NCBI RefSeq assembly: GCF_036320965.1 | Contig: NC_092286.1 | Coordinates: forward strand, 25,386,977-25,450,976 | Length of the DNA: 64,000 bases | Source of the DNA: Panulirus ornatus | Lineage: Eukaryota; Arthropoda; Malacostraca; Decapoda; Palinuridae | Reading direction: 5' to 3' | In this document: positions 1-13,900 of the stretch, piece by piece | Layout of the letters: each line of letters starts with the position of its first letter | Numbering within the stretch: position 1 is the first letter of the stretch | Made by a program: the position numbers and the translations under genes | The notes under the pieces: generated by a model | Databases searched by the model: none | Told to the model about the DNA's origin: nothing | What the model saw: the letters and a program-made list of their open reading frames with translations, nothing else

Positions 1-229
1 TTATCTGTCATGAGTCCTATTTCATGTACAAACTTACTGAGGCATGGTTATGCATACCCTCCTCCACTCGCTTCACTTGGGCCTAATCTGTCATTGAAAT
101 ATATCAAGTGAATGCCAAAACCTCCAGCTTCCATGTACATGTGGACAGAACTTGATTCAAGATATTCAAGATGGATGTTTGTGTTTGAGCTCAACCACCA
201 CTTGCCGGGTTGATTCGTTTCACTGTCGG

Positions 230-1440
230 CTTCATTTGGACCCTCACTCGTCGTCACTGCCAGCGTCACTCACGCCTCACAGTTCACTGTCAGCATCACT
301 GGTCGCTCATTGTTCATTGTCAGCATCACTATCCCATCCCACACGATTGTTTACATCCAGCATCATTTGTCCTACAGTGTTCACTGCCAACCCTCCACTG
401 CCTCACTGTTTGTTTACTGCTAGCATAACTTTTGCCACTGCTCACTGTCAGCTTTTTTTTTTTTTTTTTGCTCTCTTGTTCACTGCCAGCATTACTCATG
501 ACACCCTTCAGTGCCAGTATCACTCATGCCTCTGTTCTCCAGCATCACTTGTCCCTCACTGTTCACTGAGCCAGCATCACTTATGCCTTACTGTTCATTG
601 CCAGCTTCGCTTTCTGTTGCCACCATCACTCAAGCCTCACTGTTCTCTTTCAGCATCACTCATCCCTCTTTTTACTACAAACATCACTCACTCATGCTCC
701 ACTTTTCTCCATTAGAATCAGTCATCCCACACTGTTCATCCCAACAATCACTTGTGCCTCTGTTTACTACCTGCATTCTTCATGCCTCACTGTTCACTTG
801 TGTCTTACTGTTTACTTCTCTCATCACTTGTGCCTCAGTAGTCAATGCCAATATCACTCGTCTCTCACTGTTCACTGTCAGGATCACTCGTCTCATACTG
901 TTCACTGCCAGCATCACTCGTCTCTCGCTGTCCATTGCCAGCATCACTCGTCTCACCGTTCACTGCCAGCATCACTCGTCTCACTGTTCACTGCCAGCAT
1001 CACTCGTCTCACACTGTTCACTGCCAGCATCACTCGTCTCTCACTGTTCACTGCCAGCATCACTTGTCTCTCACTGTTCACTGCCAGCATCACTTGTCTC
1101 ACTGTTCACCGCCACCATCACTTGTGCCTTATTGTAAACTGCCAGTATCACTCAAGCTTCTGTTCTCCAGCATCACTTGTCCCTCACTGTTCACTGCCTG
1201 CATTACTTTTCCCTTATTGTTCTCTTCCTTTGTCACTAAGCCCTCACTAGTCACTGTCAGCATCACTTATGCCTCACTGTTCTCTATCTTCTCCATTTGT
1301 GTCTTAATTAGTCCTACCATCATCACATTAGCTTACATTCACTGCCAGCATCACTAGTCCCTCGCTGTTCACTGCTAGCATTGCTAGTCCCTCGCTGTTC
1401 ACTGCCAGCATCTCTTATCCCACATTATTCACCATCATGA
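230..1440. repeat. Minisatellite, ~30-bp unit, over 1 kb
   Basis: Tandem units of the form CACTGTTCACTGCCAGCATC followed by ACTCGTCTCT. They are very regular from about 880 to 1120, and degenerate to the left (from 230) and right (to 1440). Unit length varies from 27 to 30 bp by loss of a TCT or CAC. The unit lacks stop codons in all three + frames in many copies, which explains the overlapping Ser/His/Leu-rich frames at 152-1357; these are not genes. Confidence 0.9.
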
Positions 1441-1824
1441 TTCATCACTGACTCCTCCACTACATTTTCCACGAAAAAGATCTTGAAAGACCTGGTCCCT
1501 GATCTGCACTCAAAAATCATATTGGCAAGACAAGCACAGATGAGTACAGTAACAACTAGAATTTTAAGCTGCCATAATTAAAGTGCATGGTACTGCCTCT
1601 AAGTACTAGAAATATTTACCACCTAGTGATAAAAATTCTTGTTAACAATCAAGCTTGTCCTAGGTTGAGCTGTAGAGATGGAGGCAAGGCTTGAAAATTA
1701 TGTGAGGTATACTGATGTGAATAGGAGACTTGGTGACGGTAATGGTTATGTATTAATGTTACCGTATACAGGTCATGTATGCTAGAATAATTACGTGTCG
1801 TCATTTGTGTGTTTTGTGTTTCAG
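1441..1824. other. Intron upstream of the first coding exon
   Basis: AT-rich sequence ending in GTTTTGTGTTTCAG. No promoter signal supported. Confidence 0.5.
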
Positions 1825-1965
1825 GAGTGCATGAAGATCACCACAGCAGAATAGCAGTAGGAGGCAGAAAGGTGACAGCTCAGTAGGGGCGGCAACACCA
1901 CTGGTACCATGTCACATCACAGTGATGAAAATGCCATTTATGCCACCTCAGACTCCTTCTGGGAA
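1825..1965 (+). CDS. Synd: Syndapin exon 1: 5'UTR part and start codon
   Basis: The exon begins after a T-rich acceptor ending in CAG at 1822-1824, so at least one non-coding exon lies upstream of the window. The start ATG is at 1909-1911 in a good context (ACC before ATG). The coding part reads [19 protein letters not shown] (residues 1-19) and ends at donor GAA|GTAAGT in phase 0. I chose this start because MSHHSD followed by DSFWE is the expected beginning of arthropod syndapins and runs directly into the GNYKRT motif of exon 2. The leader carries a short upstream ORF (see 1831-1854). Confidence 0.9.
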
Positions 1966-4900
1966 GTAAGTCATCTCCTGTTAACGCTAAATACTTTTTG
2001 TTGTATATATCAAATTTTTCTAGCTATGTACTGCTTCCAGTATTAGCAACATGATTCCTATTTTGAATGATCTTCTTGATTTGATGTACTACAGATAAAT
2101 GAATATTAAACATTCAAGTTCCCACTTCATGTATGTTGAGATTCATATATTGAAACCCTTGATAAGGAAGAGAAGTTGTGCTAATTTTAAGTTTGATATG
2201 ATAAATACTTTCTGTGTCCTGTAAATTCAATTTCCATCCCTGATTACTGTACCTTAGCAATATTTACTTTATCAAATGTTTGATACAAATGTGTTATGCA
2301 GGTGGGCAACTACAAACGAACAACAAAAAGAATTGAGGATGGAAATAGATTATGTGATGACCTTATGAAGTTAGTGTCAGAAAGAGCAGAAATTGAAAAA
2401 ATATATGCGAAGAATCTTAAAGAATGGGCAAAAAAATGGAACAACATCATAGAGAAGGGTGAGTATGTAGTTTCAATCATGATTTCATGATTTTGTTGGT
2501 ATGATATTATAGCTTTAGAAGGTTTTCAGTGCTATCAGTTTCATTGATGTTGAAGGAATTTACATTATTTTTATTGTACTACCGAAAATGCATCGTCAGG
2601 TCCTGAATATGGCACTACTGAGGCAGCATGGAAAGGTGTTTTGATGGAAGCAGAGCAGAGATGCGATCTTCACATGCGTGTCAAAGAAAACCTTATCAAT
2701 GACGTCCATAGCAATGTCAAACAGTGGCAAAGGGATAATTTTCACAAGGTAAAAAAAAGTTGATAGATTTTTGTTATGTGTCAGTCAGTGTCAGCTGTTT
2801 ATTTAGTAATCAGGCCTCAGAAAGTTGTTTTAGTAATCAGGTCTCAGAAAGTTGTCTGCAACACTAAAAAGATGAAAAGGTTGGACCATACATTATATCC
2901 TCCAAATACTGCAGCTATATTGATGGGATTAATCTCATGAGCACATTAAATGAGTACTGGCTTCCCTGATATAATAGGTAGTAAGGTCTTAGTGTTTCCA
3001 CCCTTACCCACCCTGAACTCTCTCAAGGTTTCCATACACAATTTGCTCATGATTCTATTTTTCTATCTTACAGTTTTCATACTGCTTGTAGATATCTTAA
3101 GAACACACCCTGCTAAGTGAGAGAGAGCAGTTATTGTCTGTCATGTTCATGTATGAAGTTTTAGAACAGCCATGTTCACATCACATCCAAGAGACCCTCT
3201 TTGGCATGCCTATCAGTTAGTACATAATCCATTCATGCCTGCTTACCCTCTGCCCCTTTCACCCATATATACCTATATATGTCCCTGTTATTAAACCAGG
3301 TCTTTCCAATTGCCAGTCCTTTTGCAGCACGCAGCTACACAAGCTGTTCACCATTTTCATTCACAACACTGGGAACCCCATGCCTATCCCAAATTGTACC
3401 ATCAACTGCCACATTACCCACTCACATGCAAATAACCCATCAGTAATACTTGATCTTTCACATCAAAATTGCAGGCACTCAGACAGCTCGTTCCAAAACA
3501 GTCACCTCACTGGGCCCCAAAATCTAGCTGATATCTACTCATTTCCCTTCCCTAGAAAATTCACACAAATGAGTTGTCATAGGCGTGGCTGAAGGATGAC
3601 TGAAATTATCACTCACACCACCTCAGCCACCAGTCAGGCTCGATGCTTGGCCCTGAAAATGTGGAGTGAAACTCAGTGTGTACATATCCATCCAGAGGCC
3701 TTGCTCATTTCATGTAAATATCCATATGGAGCCATGAATGGTTTAAGTCAGGTTTCTCGCAAGTAACCAATGCTTTGGTGATTTGGTGATAAACTGTTCT
3801 GGAATCAAAAGAGATTGTTGTCAAGCTTTGCGATAGAATTACATCAACTCCATTGTTCATCCTCAGAGTTGTTACGGTTGCCTTGTTTATTCAGTCGCAA
3901 AAGAGACTACTTAAACCTAATGATTAAATCAGCTGAGACAAAGTTCTTTTTGGATATATTTCCATTCTAAGCATTGAAGTAATAGAGAAAGCTTAGGAGA
4001 TGAAACTTGTTTTCACTTAAGTAAACAATATGAGAGTATGTGAATCAGTCCACTTAAAATTTTTGTGGGAGTATTGATGTTCCTCTCACAGAATCAAAGA
4101 GACAGAGCAGAAAGTTGAAACATGTCGTTCTTTATAAGGGAAAACAGGAGGTACAGAAGTTCCATAAAATCCTGAAGTCCAATAAAGAAAGAATGGGATT
4201 TCATGCCAAAGATAGACCTCATAGGGTCTCATATGCTCAGTAGCTCATTGCCAGTTAAGGGAAGGTTGAGGTATTTCTCGCAGGTGAAGCCAGAAAATGC
4301 TACGATTAAGAAAGTATGTCAGAGGCTTAGTTGTGGATTCTCCCACTCGCATGTCAACCTTTGACCCTCATACTAACAGACTGCTTAGCATCTGATGAAC
4401 AAGAGGGTGATAAAAAGAGTGAAAGGAATTGAACACATTATTTTCCTTCCAATGGCTGAAAGAATTGATCATAAACTTGGATTCTTGACATCATAACTCT
4501 GAATAAATTTACCTTTGAAAAGGTAAAACAGGTTCTGCCTCAGCATAGACACCCAGGATGCAATGAGCATGTTTCCCTAGATGAAAAGTTTAGGAAGTAC
4601 CTAGGTTTCCTGATAAAACACATGAGGTTACAACTTTACAGCCTTCCTGTGAACATATGAGGTTGCAACTTATAGCCATGCTGTTGGGGCTATGCCTAGT
4701 CCATTTTCACTCGTACAGTAAATACCATGAAATTACACAATAAGGTTTAGTACCATATAGATATTTTGGCATTTCTATACGATCTCCAAGAATTGGTATC
4801 TTCAGTTGAAGAATATTTGTCTGCCAGGATAAAACCTATTTCTTGTTTTAAGGGATTTTGTAGTACAATTAACCCTTGTTGATACCGAACCTAAAGACCA

Positions 4901-7900
4901 TTTGGCTGTGAGATCAGTTGGGGACACTAGAAGGACAGATGAGTCGAGTCAACCTCAAGAAAATAATCATTCCCATTCTCTGTGTTTTTTGAGAGAGTCA
5001 GTCAGTTGAGAGCTGCATGATGACGGCCATTGGAGAAAATTGCTTTGCAGATACTGTGTCCCTTTAAATAGGATGTAATAAGATAGAAAAGCCTGCTTTT
5101 CAGTCACTACCCCTTATGCAGAGGAACGGGACACATTACTCCTTGTTCTGAGATCCTCAAGACACAGAAGTTCTTTCCTTAAGTTTTGATGAATTCCTCA
5201 GAAAAACGATGAGATTGCCATTTATTCATAGAGTACGTATACGGAGGCTCATAGGAAAACAAAGTCAGCTACCCATCATTTACAAGAACTGCTCATCTCA
5301 TACTCTTAAGAGAAAATTATACCTAAGAGAATTGAGATAGAATTATCCATGTTTTGGACAACACAACAACAACAATACAGAGTTTGTTGAACCAGGAAAA
5401 TTGTCACTCTTTTTCTCCTTTAAAGATGACTAAGTAGACTCTTTCTCCACCAGAGGAGAGGTTCATGTTTCAGCAAAATAACTTCAAGGGACTTGAAACA
5501 AGTGGGTGAATTCTCACCCTTAGTTGACTTCCCACAGTTGAGGTAGCTTTAGGCGAATAGGCATTTAAGTGGATATCCTCAGGACTACCTTCCCAAGTCA
5601 GCATGTTTATAATGAGAGTGCATGCTCTCCTTCAAGTCTTTTTTTCACCCATGAAAGATATTAGAACACATATCATAGCTGCTAGAAACAGAGGCTTAGA
5701 TGTTCTGCATTTGGATTTTCTTTTATTAAATCTACATCAGGTACTTCATAAGCTTTGCATTAGATGATGCTAAATACATTAAAGCTTCTATGGCAAAACA
5801 ATATTAATCAGCTTGGAAAGCTTTCCAAAATTTACTGGCATCATATTCTGAGGATGCTGTCATCTCCCTTCCCATCTTTTTTATTACAAGATTAAGGTAA
5901 TAGATACTTTTGCTTTACCCCAGAAGTGTTCTTCAAGAGTCTTTTGCAGTGGAGTTTGGCACAGCTTTAATCCGAACTTTTGTATTTTTGTTTTAGATAT
6001 TCATAAAACAACCCTAGGGTAGAGCTTTTCAACCCTCTGTGTGATTAGATAAGTCTTGAAAGTATTATAGTCCAATGGATTTAATTCACATCTTTTAGAA
6101 GAGCATATTTTACATATTTACTTGACTCACAGGATTTTCATTTGTATCGTTTCCAGATGATAAAATATCTCTGACTCCTTTTACCCCATTATTGTGTCCC
6201 AAAACATTCGTCCTCTCTTACAGTAGACTACCATATTGACCATTGTCGACCTTATTCAGATGTACTCTTTGTCATTCTTTTATATTGATACTTATTTTCA
6301 TCATGAACACCAATTCATTCTTTTTATACTTAATTGTTTTTGCAAGTTCGGATTGGAGTGAAGTGATCTGATGGGCTTCGTGATCTTGCTTATCCTTCAT
6401 ATAAAAGTTCTTCCCTTTCACACAGAGTCATCTAAACTTCCTGTCTTTATATGTTTTCATTTTCTTTCCTATATTACTTGCTCTTTTAGGATTTTGTAAC
6501 TCTTGAGCCATCTTTCAGCAATAGTATTTCATTATCCCTGCTATATCAGCCATTACCTCTCTCACTTCATCATAGTGATAAAGCTAAATGTTTTGAAGGA
6601 CTGAACTCATCATTTATCCTTGAAACTTTTCACAACCCTAATTGTGATTTTGTGTATATATAGGCAGAGCTGTGTGAACATGAGATAGATTTCTCTTTTC
6701 TGTTTTATAATCTTGTGCTCTTGTCATTTTGCTTGAGATGTGGTTGTGTTGCTACTAACTCCTAACACTGTATCAGACACCTCACATTTTACTTCAGTGT
6801 AGAATACAACCATTTTTTCATAGATTCATGTTTCACTTGTGATTTATTTTGAAAGCAAATGTACTGCATTCATGTCATTTTATGAGTTATCTCAAATTAA
6901 TTGAGGTATCATTTTTTTATAGTATACAGAATTTGTTTATCATACTTTTCAGTCTATGATGGGACAACTAAAGGAAAAAAAAGATATTGAAGACATGTTC
7001 AAAAAAGCACAGAAACCTTGGGCTAAGCTATTAGAAAAGGTGAACAAGAGTCGAGCTGACTATCACAATGCCTGCAAGAGTGAACGATCAGCACAGAATC
7101 AGGAAAGGAATGCTGGAGGAGATTCTTCACTCTCTCCCGACCAGGTAAAGTCCTGATTCTTAGTCCTTTGAAGCAAATCTTTTCATTTATGTTAGTTTAA
7201 ATTTTCTAGAGCATGATTAAGGTGCCAAGTTGTTTTATGATGATTTATTCACTTTTAGAAATAGGTTTGGTAAAGTACCATGATTTGCTATATTTGCACT
7301 TGCTGTAGATTAGTATTTGAAAGAATCTTTATGCACTACCCAGGCATATATTTACTTTTTGTATCTGCATGTAGATGACACACCTGCTGCTTTTGGTCAG
7401 TTTTCATTTTATTTTTAGCTGTTGATGTATCTGTGAGAATCCTCTGGCCATACAAATGAAGTTGGGGTGAGAAGGCCTGGGAAGTAGTCAGTTGTTGTTT
7501 GCCAATGATACAACTCTGGTGGCTGATTTGAGTGAGAAACTGAATAAGCTGGTGACTAAGTTTGGAAAAGTGTATGAAAGGAGAAAGGCAAGAGTGCATG
7601 TGAATAAGAGCAATTTTTTTACGTTCATTAGGGTTGAGGGACAAGTTTATTGGGATGTAAGTGTTAATAGAAAAAAAATGGAGAAAGTTAAGTGTTTCTG
7701 ATATCTGGGAGTGGACTTAGCAGCAATTGGAACCATGGAAGCAGAAGTAAGTCACAGGGTGGGGGAGGGAGCGAAGGTTTTTGGAGCGTTGAAGAATGTA
7801 TGGAAGGAGAGAACATTATCTAGGAGAGCAAAAATGGGTATGTTTGAAGGAAAAGTAGTTCCAACAATATAATGTGGTTGCAAGGCTTGGGCTATACATA

Positions 7901-10900
7901 GGGATGTACAGAGGAGGGTGGATGTGTTGGAAATGAAATGTTTGAGGACAGTATGTGGTGTGAGGTGGTTTGATCGAGTAAGGAATGAAAGGGTAAGAGA
8001 GATATATGGAAATAAGAAAAAGAATGTGGTTGAGAGAGCAGAGGAGTATGTGTTGAAATGATTTGAACATATAGATAGAATGAGTGAGGAAAGATTGACA
8101 AAGAAGATATATGTGTTAGAAGTGGAGGGAACAAGGAGAAGCAGGAGACCAAACTGGAGGTGGAAGGATGGAGTGAAAAAGATTTTGAGCAATCGGGGTC
8201 TGAACATGCAGGAGGGTAAGAGACATGCAAGGAATAAAGTGCATTGGAATGGTGTGGTATACCGGGGTCAACTTGCTGTCAGTGAATTGAACCAGGGCAC
8301 TTGAAATGTCTGGGGTAAACCATGGAAAGGTCTGTGAGGCCTGAATGTGGATAGGGAGCTGTGGTTTTGGTGCATTACACATGACAGCTAGAGACTGAGT
8401 GTGAATGAATGTGGCCTCTTTTGTCTGTTTTCCTGGCACTTCTTCGCTGATGTGGGGAGTAGCAATGCTGTTTCCTGTGGGGCAGGGTGGTGCCAGGAAT
8501 GGATGAAGGCAAGCAAGTATGAATATGTACATGTGTATGTATGTATATGTCTGTGTATGTGTTTGTATATGTTGATATGTATATGTGCGTATATGTGTGT
8601 GTATGGGCATTTATGTGTATATAAGTGGATGGGCTATTCTTTGTCTGTCTCCTAGGGCTACCTCACTGACTCAGGAGATGACAATCAAGTATAATAAATG
8701 TAAAACATGTAATAATAATGATATTTTGAATTCATATTTTTTGTGATTTGATTTTGCACTTTGTCATGTCGATAAGAGTCAATAGAGATGCATGATAATT
8801 TCTTGTATCCATTTTTTTCCATATGTTTGAGTGAGGGTAGAAGTGCTTCCAAGTGGGAGTATACATATTTTAACTGAAATTATGTCTATCCAAGGTATCA
8901 GATTGGAAATAAGATTCACACATGAGAGAATTCACAGCTTTTTGCATTATATTAGAAAAAGGCATGTTTTGACAACAGCATCTATAGCTTGATGAGTTTG
9001 AAATACTAGGGTAAACCTATTTCATGACTAAGGTACTCTTTCTGTCACACATACATCTGTATGTCATTAAACGAGCACTATTAAACTAAGATAAAAGTTA
9101 TCACGCATTTAGTTTTTGTTTTGTTAACAGTGATTCATTGACAGGTTGATCATATATTAACGTTTCCTGTGGTATAGTGTAACATGAGTGCATTGTCATG
9201 ATGAAATGTTTCTCTCCCACTTATGAAATAGATATATTATCTGAGATAAAAAGTATATCAGGCATTTACTTCATAAGATGTTAAAGAATTTATTCACAGC
9301 TGTGTTGATCGCAGTAGGTAGGAGCATTAGGTAGAAGTAGTAGGAAGGAATGTTAGGTAAATGCAATATGTTGAAACATTGGATAGAGACATAAGATATT
9401 AGTAATTGGTAGGAACATTATGTAGGAGCCTCTGAAAACACTGTGTGAGAGTTGCCCTTTGCCAGTACCCTGTTAAGGGTGTGGCAGTAAAGGCTGAAAA
9501 GTGGCAACGGAGTTCACCAGTTCTGGAGACAATTTTGCCATGGTCCATCCTATGAGGTAGTTCCTAAAGAGAACAAGTGTCAGAGATGTAGATAGACAGA
9601 CGATTGCATATTATGTTTTGAGTGATGTAGGTAGTGGTTGGTGAGCAGCCACCAACCAGAGAGGTATATTACCAGAAATGCCAGCCTTGGTATCGGGGAG
9701 GTTAGTGACAGCTGAGTAGTGAGTCAGCTCTTCAGTGGTTGTCAAGTTGTACTCCTATGACCTAAGTGGCTGTCTTTTCTTTCTGCCTCATCCACATATG
9801 TACTTCTATGACCCAAGCAGCTGTCTTTTCTTTCTGCCTTACCTACACTTGAACTACTAGGATTTTGTCTACAAAGATGCAATCTCTCTTTGTCACACAT
9901 ACCGCATGCATTTCATTCTTTGTGATTAGGTTTTTTTTGCAGTGAGGGCTATGTGTTATCCCAGCCTTTTGGCAAAATTGTAGGAGCAGGAGATAGAAGT
10001 AGTAGGTGGGACATCAGGTTAATAATGGATAGGAACTTTAGACTGGAGCATTAGGTAGAAGTAGTAGGTTGGAACATTAGGCAGAAACATTAGGTAGACA
10101 CATAAAGTAGACGTAGGCATTAGGAAAATTAGGTAGGAGCCTCTGGAAATGCTGCATGATTAGACACTTTTGGCATGGACACCACCTTGAGGGAGTTCCT
10201 GAGGGGAACGGGTGTTAGAGATTTAGACATTGATAGAATAGTAATTTAACGAGTTTATTAGGCCATTGAATTACCAACTTTACAACTATGGTGATTCATG
10301 ACACAACTGCATATGTGAGTCAAGGGCAAAAATGTGATTGGCCAAGGTAGAAGATTAGGCAGTTACATAACTCATGGATAAGTGAAGGGTTGAAGTGATG
10401 TAGACATGGGCAGGAAAATTTAGAACATTAATTGATGCTACCTAATGTTTCCTAAGACAAATATCATTTGATGTCATTGGTTGTGTGAAAGTTAAAGAGT
10501 GCTCCAATCAGTGTTACAGCAGAGATGTCAGTCATAGTAATAGATTTAGAATGAAAGGGACAACATGCTGGATTAAAGATTGGTTAAAGAGTAAAGATTT
10601 TGGAAGAAGCTGAATCTTCCAGAATTTGAGGATAAATGGAATGCAGAGATTTTATAAAATTAAAACATGGATAGAAAAATTAAAAACGATGCAAGTGCAG
10701 ACCCTGGATAGAAATAGAATAAGAATATACAGGAAGAAGATAACCTTTCTCTGAGAAAGGCAAATAGATTTTTATGTAATAAGATCATGAATAGAGAAGT
10801 TGAAAAGTTATTCCACATGAATAAATGGAAAGTAAATACAGGACTCAGATGAAAAGTAGATAGGAGTATACAGAAAAAAGAAAGACTTTCTGAAAGGTGA

Positions 10901-13900
10901 ATAGATATAAAAAGGATGTTTGTATGAGGAGTAAGAGTTCACTGGACAAGTCTAGTAAGCTGCTGGTAATTCAGGACGAAGTTTTTAAGAGATGGATGAA
11001 GTACTTCAAAGAAAGGACAGATTGCAGAGGATGGTGAAAGGAAGGAATGGAATTGGTATAAAGTGAGAGGAAGACATTACAAAGGTAGTGGAAGAAGCAA
11101 AAATACACCTGAAGAATGGAAAAGCCAAGGGTTTATACATCAAGTACGAGTTAGATGGTGAAGAAATGTGTTAATGATGTTAACAAAATTTCTGGAGTGT
11201 GTATGGAAGCATGTAAAGTGGTAGTGTGCTTAGCCCTTTATTGCTTCAGGCAGATATTTACGTGAACTGGAAAACACCTTAAGGTAGATATTTACATATA
11301 AGATTCCTACCATAATTTCAAGGCCGTATACTGAGCTTGGATGGTGACTGGAAGTGATTATTTCTCCTCAGAATCAGTCATCCTTTGTCCGTGTCATTGA
11401 GAGCATATTTGCGTGAGTTTTCTCAGAATGAAATTGGTTGGATCGTGGCTAGATATGGAAGACCAGGCAGATGGCTTTAAATCATTTGACGATGATGATC
11501 TGTCTTCAGATAGTGTGGAGAGTGATTTAATGGACATTGACTCTTTCAGTGTCATAAGGTGAATGAGATGAGGTAGGGAAAGGTTTTTTTAAGCAAAAAT
11601 GGAAGCAGTGTTGCCAGTGCTTGCCTGACCTTGACAATACTGAGTGTGTCTGGTGCAGCTGGTAGTTTTATGAACTTTTCGTAGTTTTGCTGTTGTAAGA
11701 TTAACAGTGAACGGCACTGATTATAACAGGGAAAGAATTATTATGTAGGATAAAACATGATGGTAGTCACTTATCAATATTTTATTGTAAATAGAATAAA
11801 CAATAAAACAAGTCATTTGACACTCAGGTCTTACCCTCTCGCTTTTTATCACAATGTGCTGAAATATCTGTGATATTTCTGCATGTTAGTACAGCAAAAG
11901 TAGTGGATGAAAACTACCTCTAAAGTGCCATATTTTTATTATTATATGAATGTATTTGAAAATTTTAGGTTAAATGCATTTTTAAACAATGTGGGAAATG
12001 TGAATTTGAGTGTTGGAAAGTTAACTTAGTGGGACATTAAGAAGTTAATGACTGGATGATAGTAAATGCTCACTTGTATAAAGGTGAAGTGAGTAAAAAT
12101 TAAAATTACTGCAATCATGAGAAAGGAACGAGTCTTAATAGGTTATCTATGGATTGAATGTGAGAACACGTTAAGGCTCAGTAATGCCATCCTGGTAATT
12201 TTATGTATTTATGGATCAGATATTACATGAGTTGGATGTGAGGTGGAATTGAACACTTTTGAACTGTAGTGGAACGAAATGGAAGTTACCCTAGGTGTAT
12301 ACAGTTGATACTGTTTTGTTTGGTAAATCAGAGGAGAGATTGGAAAAAGTATTTATTTTCTTTGATGATAATTGTAGGAAGAGAATGTTAAAAGTACATT
12401 TGATTAAAAGTAAGGTTTTTTGTCTTTGAAAAAGATGGGATGTCACAGTGTAATATTAGTTTGGATGAAGAGGAATTGAAAGCATTGGATAAGGTCATAT
12501 ATCCGTGAGTGAAGTTCTGCAAGAATGGCAGTGGAAAAGCTAAGTGGAGAGTAATTGTATGAGGGAGAAAATTGAATGTGTGCTGAAGATTATGGTGAAT
12601 AGAAAAATTTTAATTGTAGTATGTGCAAATCTTGCTTAAGGAATTGATTTTCCTAATTTTGATATATTGATGTGAAATTCAAGTTTATGTAGGTCATGGT
12701 GAAATAAGATAAGAGCAGTTTATGTGGATGATTTAGGTTATATAGATTACACATCAGAGAATATGAAAATGATATGTGAAGAAATTGGAAAGGCACATAA
12801 ATGAAACTCCTGTAACATGATATGATCATTGATATTGCATTCCTGATAAAGATTTAGATGATAAGATACACATTAGTATGATTGGAGTGTAAGAAGAGTT
12901 AGACCTTAGAAGAGATAAGACTTGTAAAAGTGATTAGTTAGGGGAGATATATTTCAGATGGTGTCAGGGGAATGATATTTGATTGGGGCCAGTGGAACTA
13001 TTCTGTGTGTAAAAAGATGTTATGAATGGAGACTGTTGTAATTTGGCAAATGGACTGTGTATGTAAAGTGAAAAATGAGAAGTCCTTGTGGAAGTTCATG
13101 TGTCAATTTAACATTCAGGACACGTTTTACTTTAGGATATGTGTGACTAGAGTGTGAGATTCTGTGCTTTTGATTCATCTCATGTAACTAGGGATGGCAT
13201 TAAGGCAAATAGACTGAATTCGCACAAAATGAACAGATCTTTTTCTTAACCTAATAATGTACTGTTTGCCTCAAATTTCAAATGTTCAAGTAATTTGCTT
13301 TTGTATCCTTCAGGGATAGTTCTTACATACAAAAAAGATTCCTTATGAATTTTTATGTGCTGTATCATTGTTCATTTTCAGTAATCACTTACTTTGAAAC
13401 TCTTGAGCAAGATCTGCACATTTGATAATGTTTGCATACTTGTTGATTATATATTAGTAACTGCAAAAGCTATCCCAGTACGTCATTAGTGTGAGATTCT
13501 TACTCTCTGTACCAAACAAATATAACAGCAACCTCTTACTTTCTGTAACATGAGGTTCAAGATATGAAGCCATTATTCAAAAACAGAAGAATATTTAACA
13601 TTGAGTGGCCTGCTCATTACTAAAAAGCCCTTATCATATAATTTCCAGTGTGCGTATTGTGGGTTGTGATTTTTAAACAAATTGGTGTACTGAGGCCATG
13701 TTGATATTCTACATTTACCCTCTAATGATATAGAGACATACAATTAAGTCAGAAGTGCCTCACCTATGTTGCAAAGTTGGATAATTATGTACATCAGAAG
13801 TATAGCTTCATTATTGGACTTACAGTAAGAACTAGATAAGTATGAAAGTAAATGATTTAGTATTAGTATCCTGTATGTAGCATTTATGGATCTGGAGAAG

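Noticed and set aside
152..1357. Long overlapping Ser/His/Leu-rich open frames
   Set aside because: They are translations of the minisatellite in different frames; no start context or domain.
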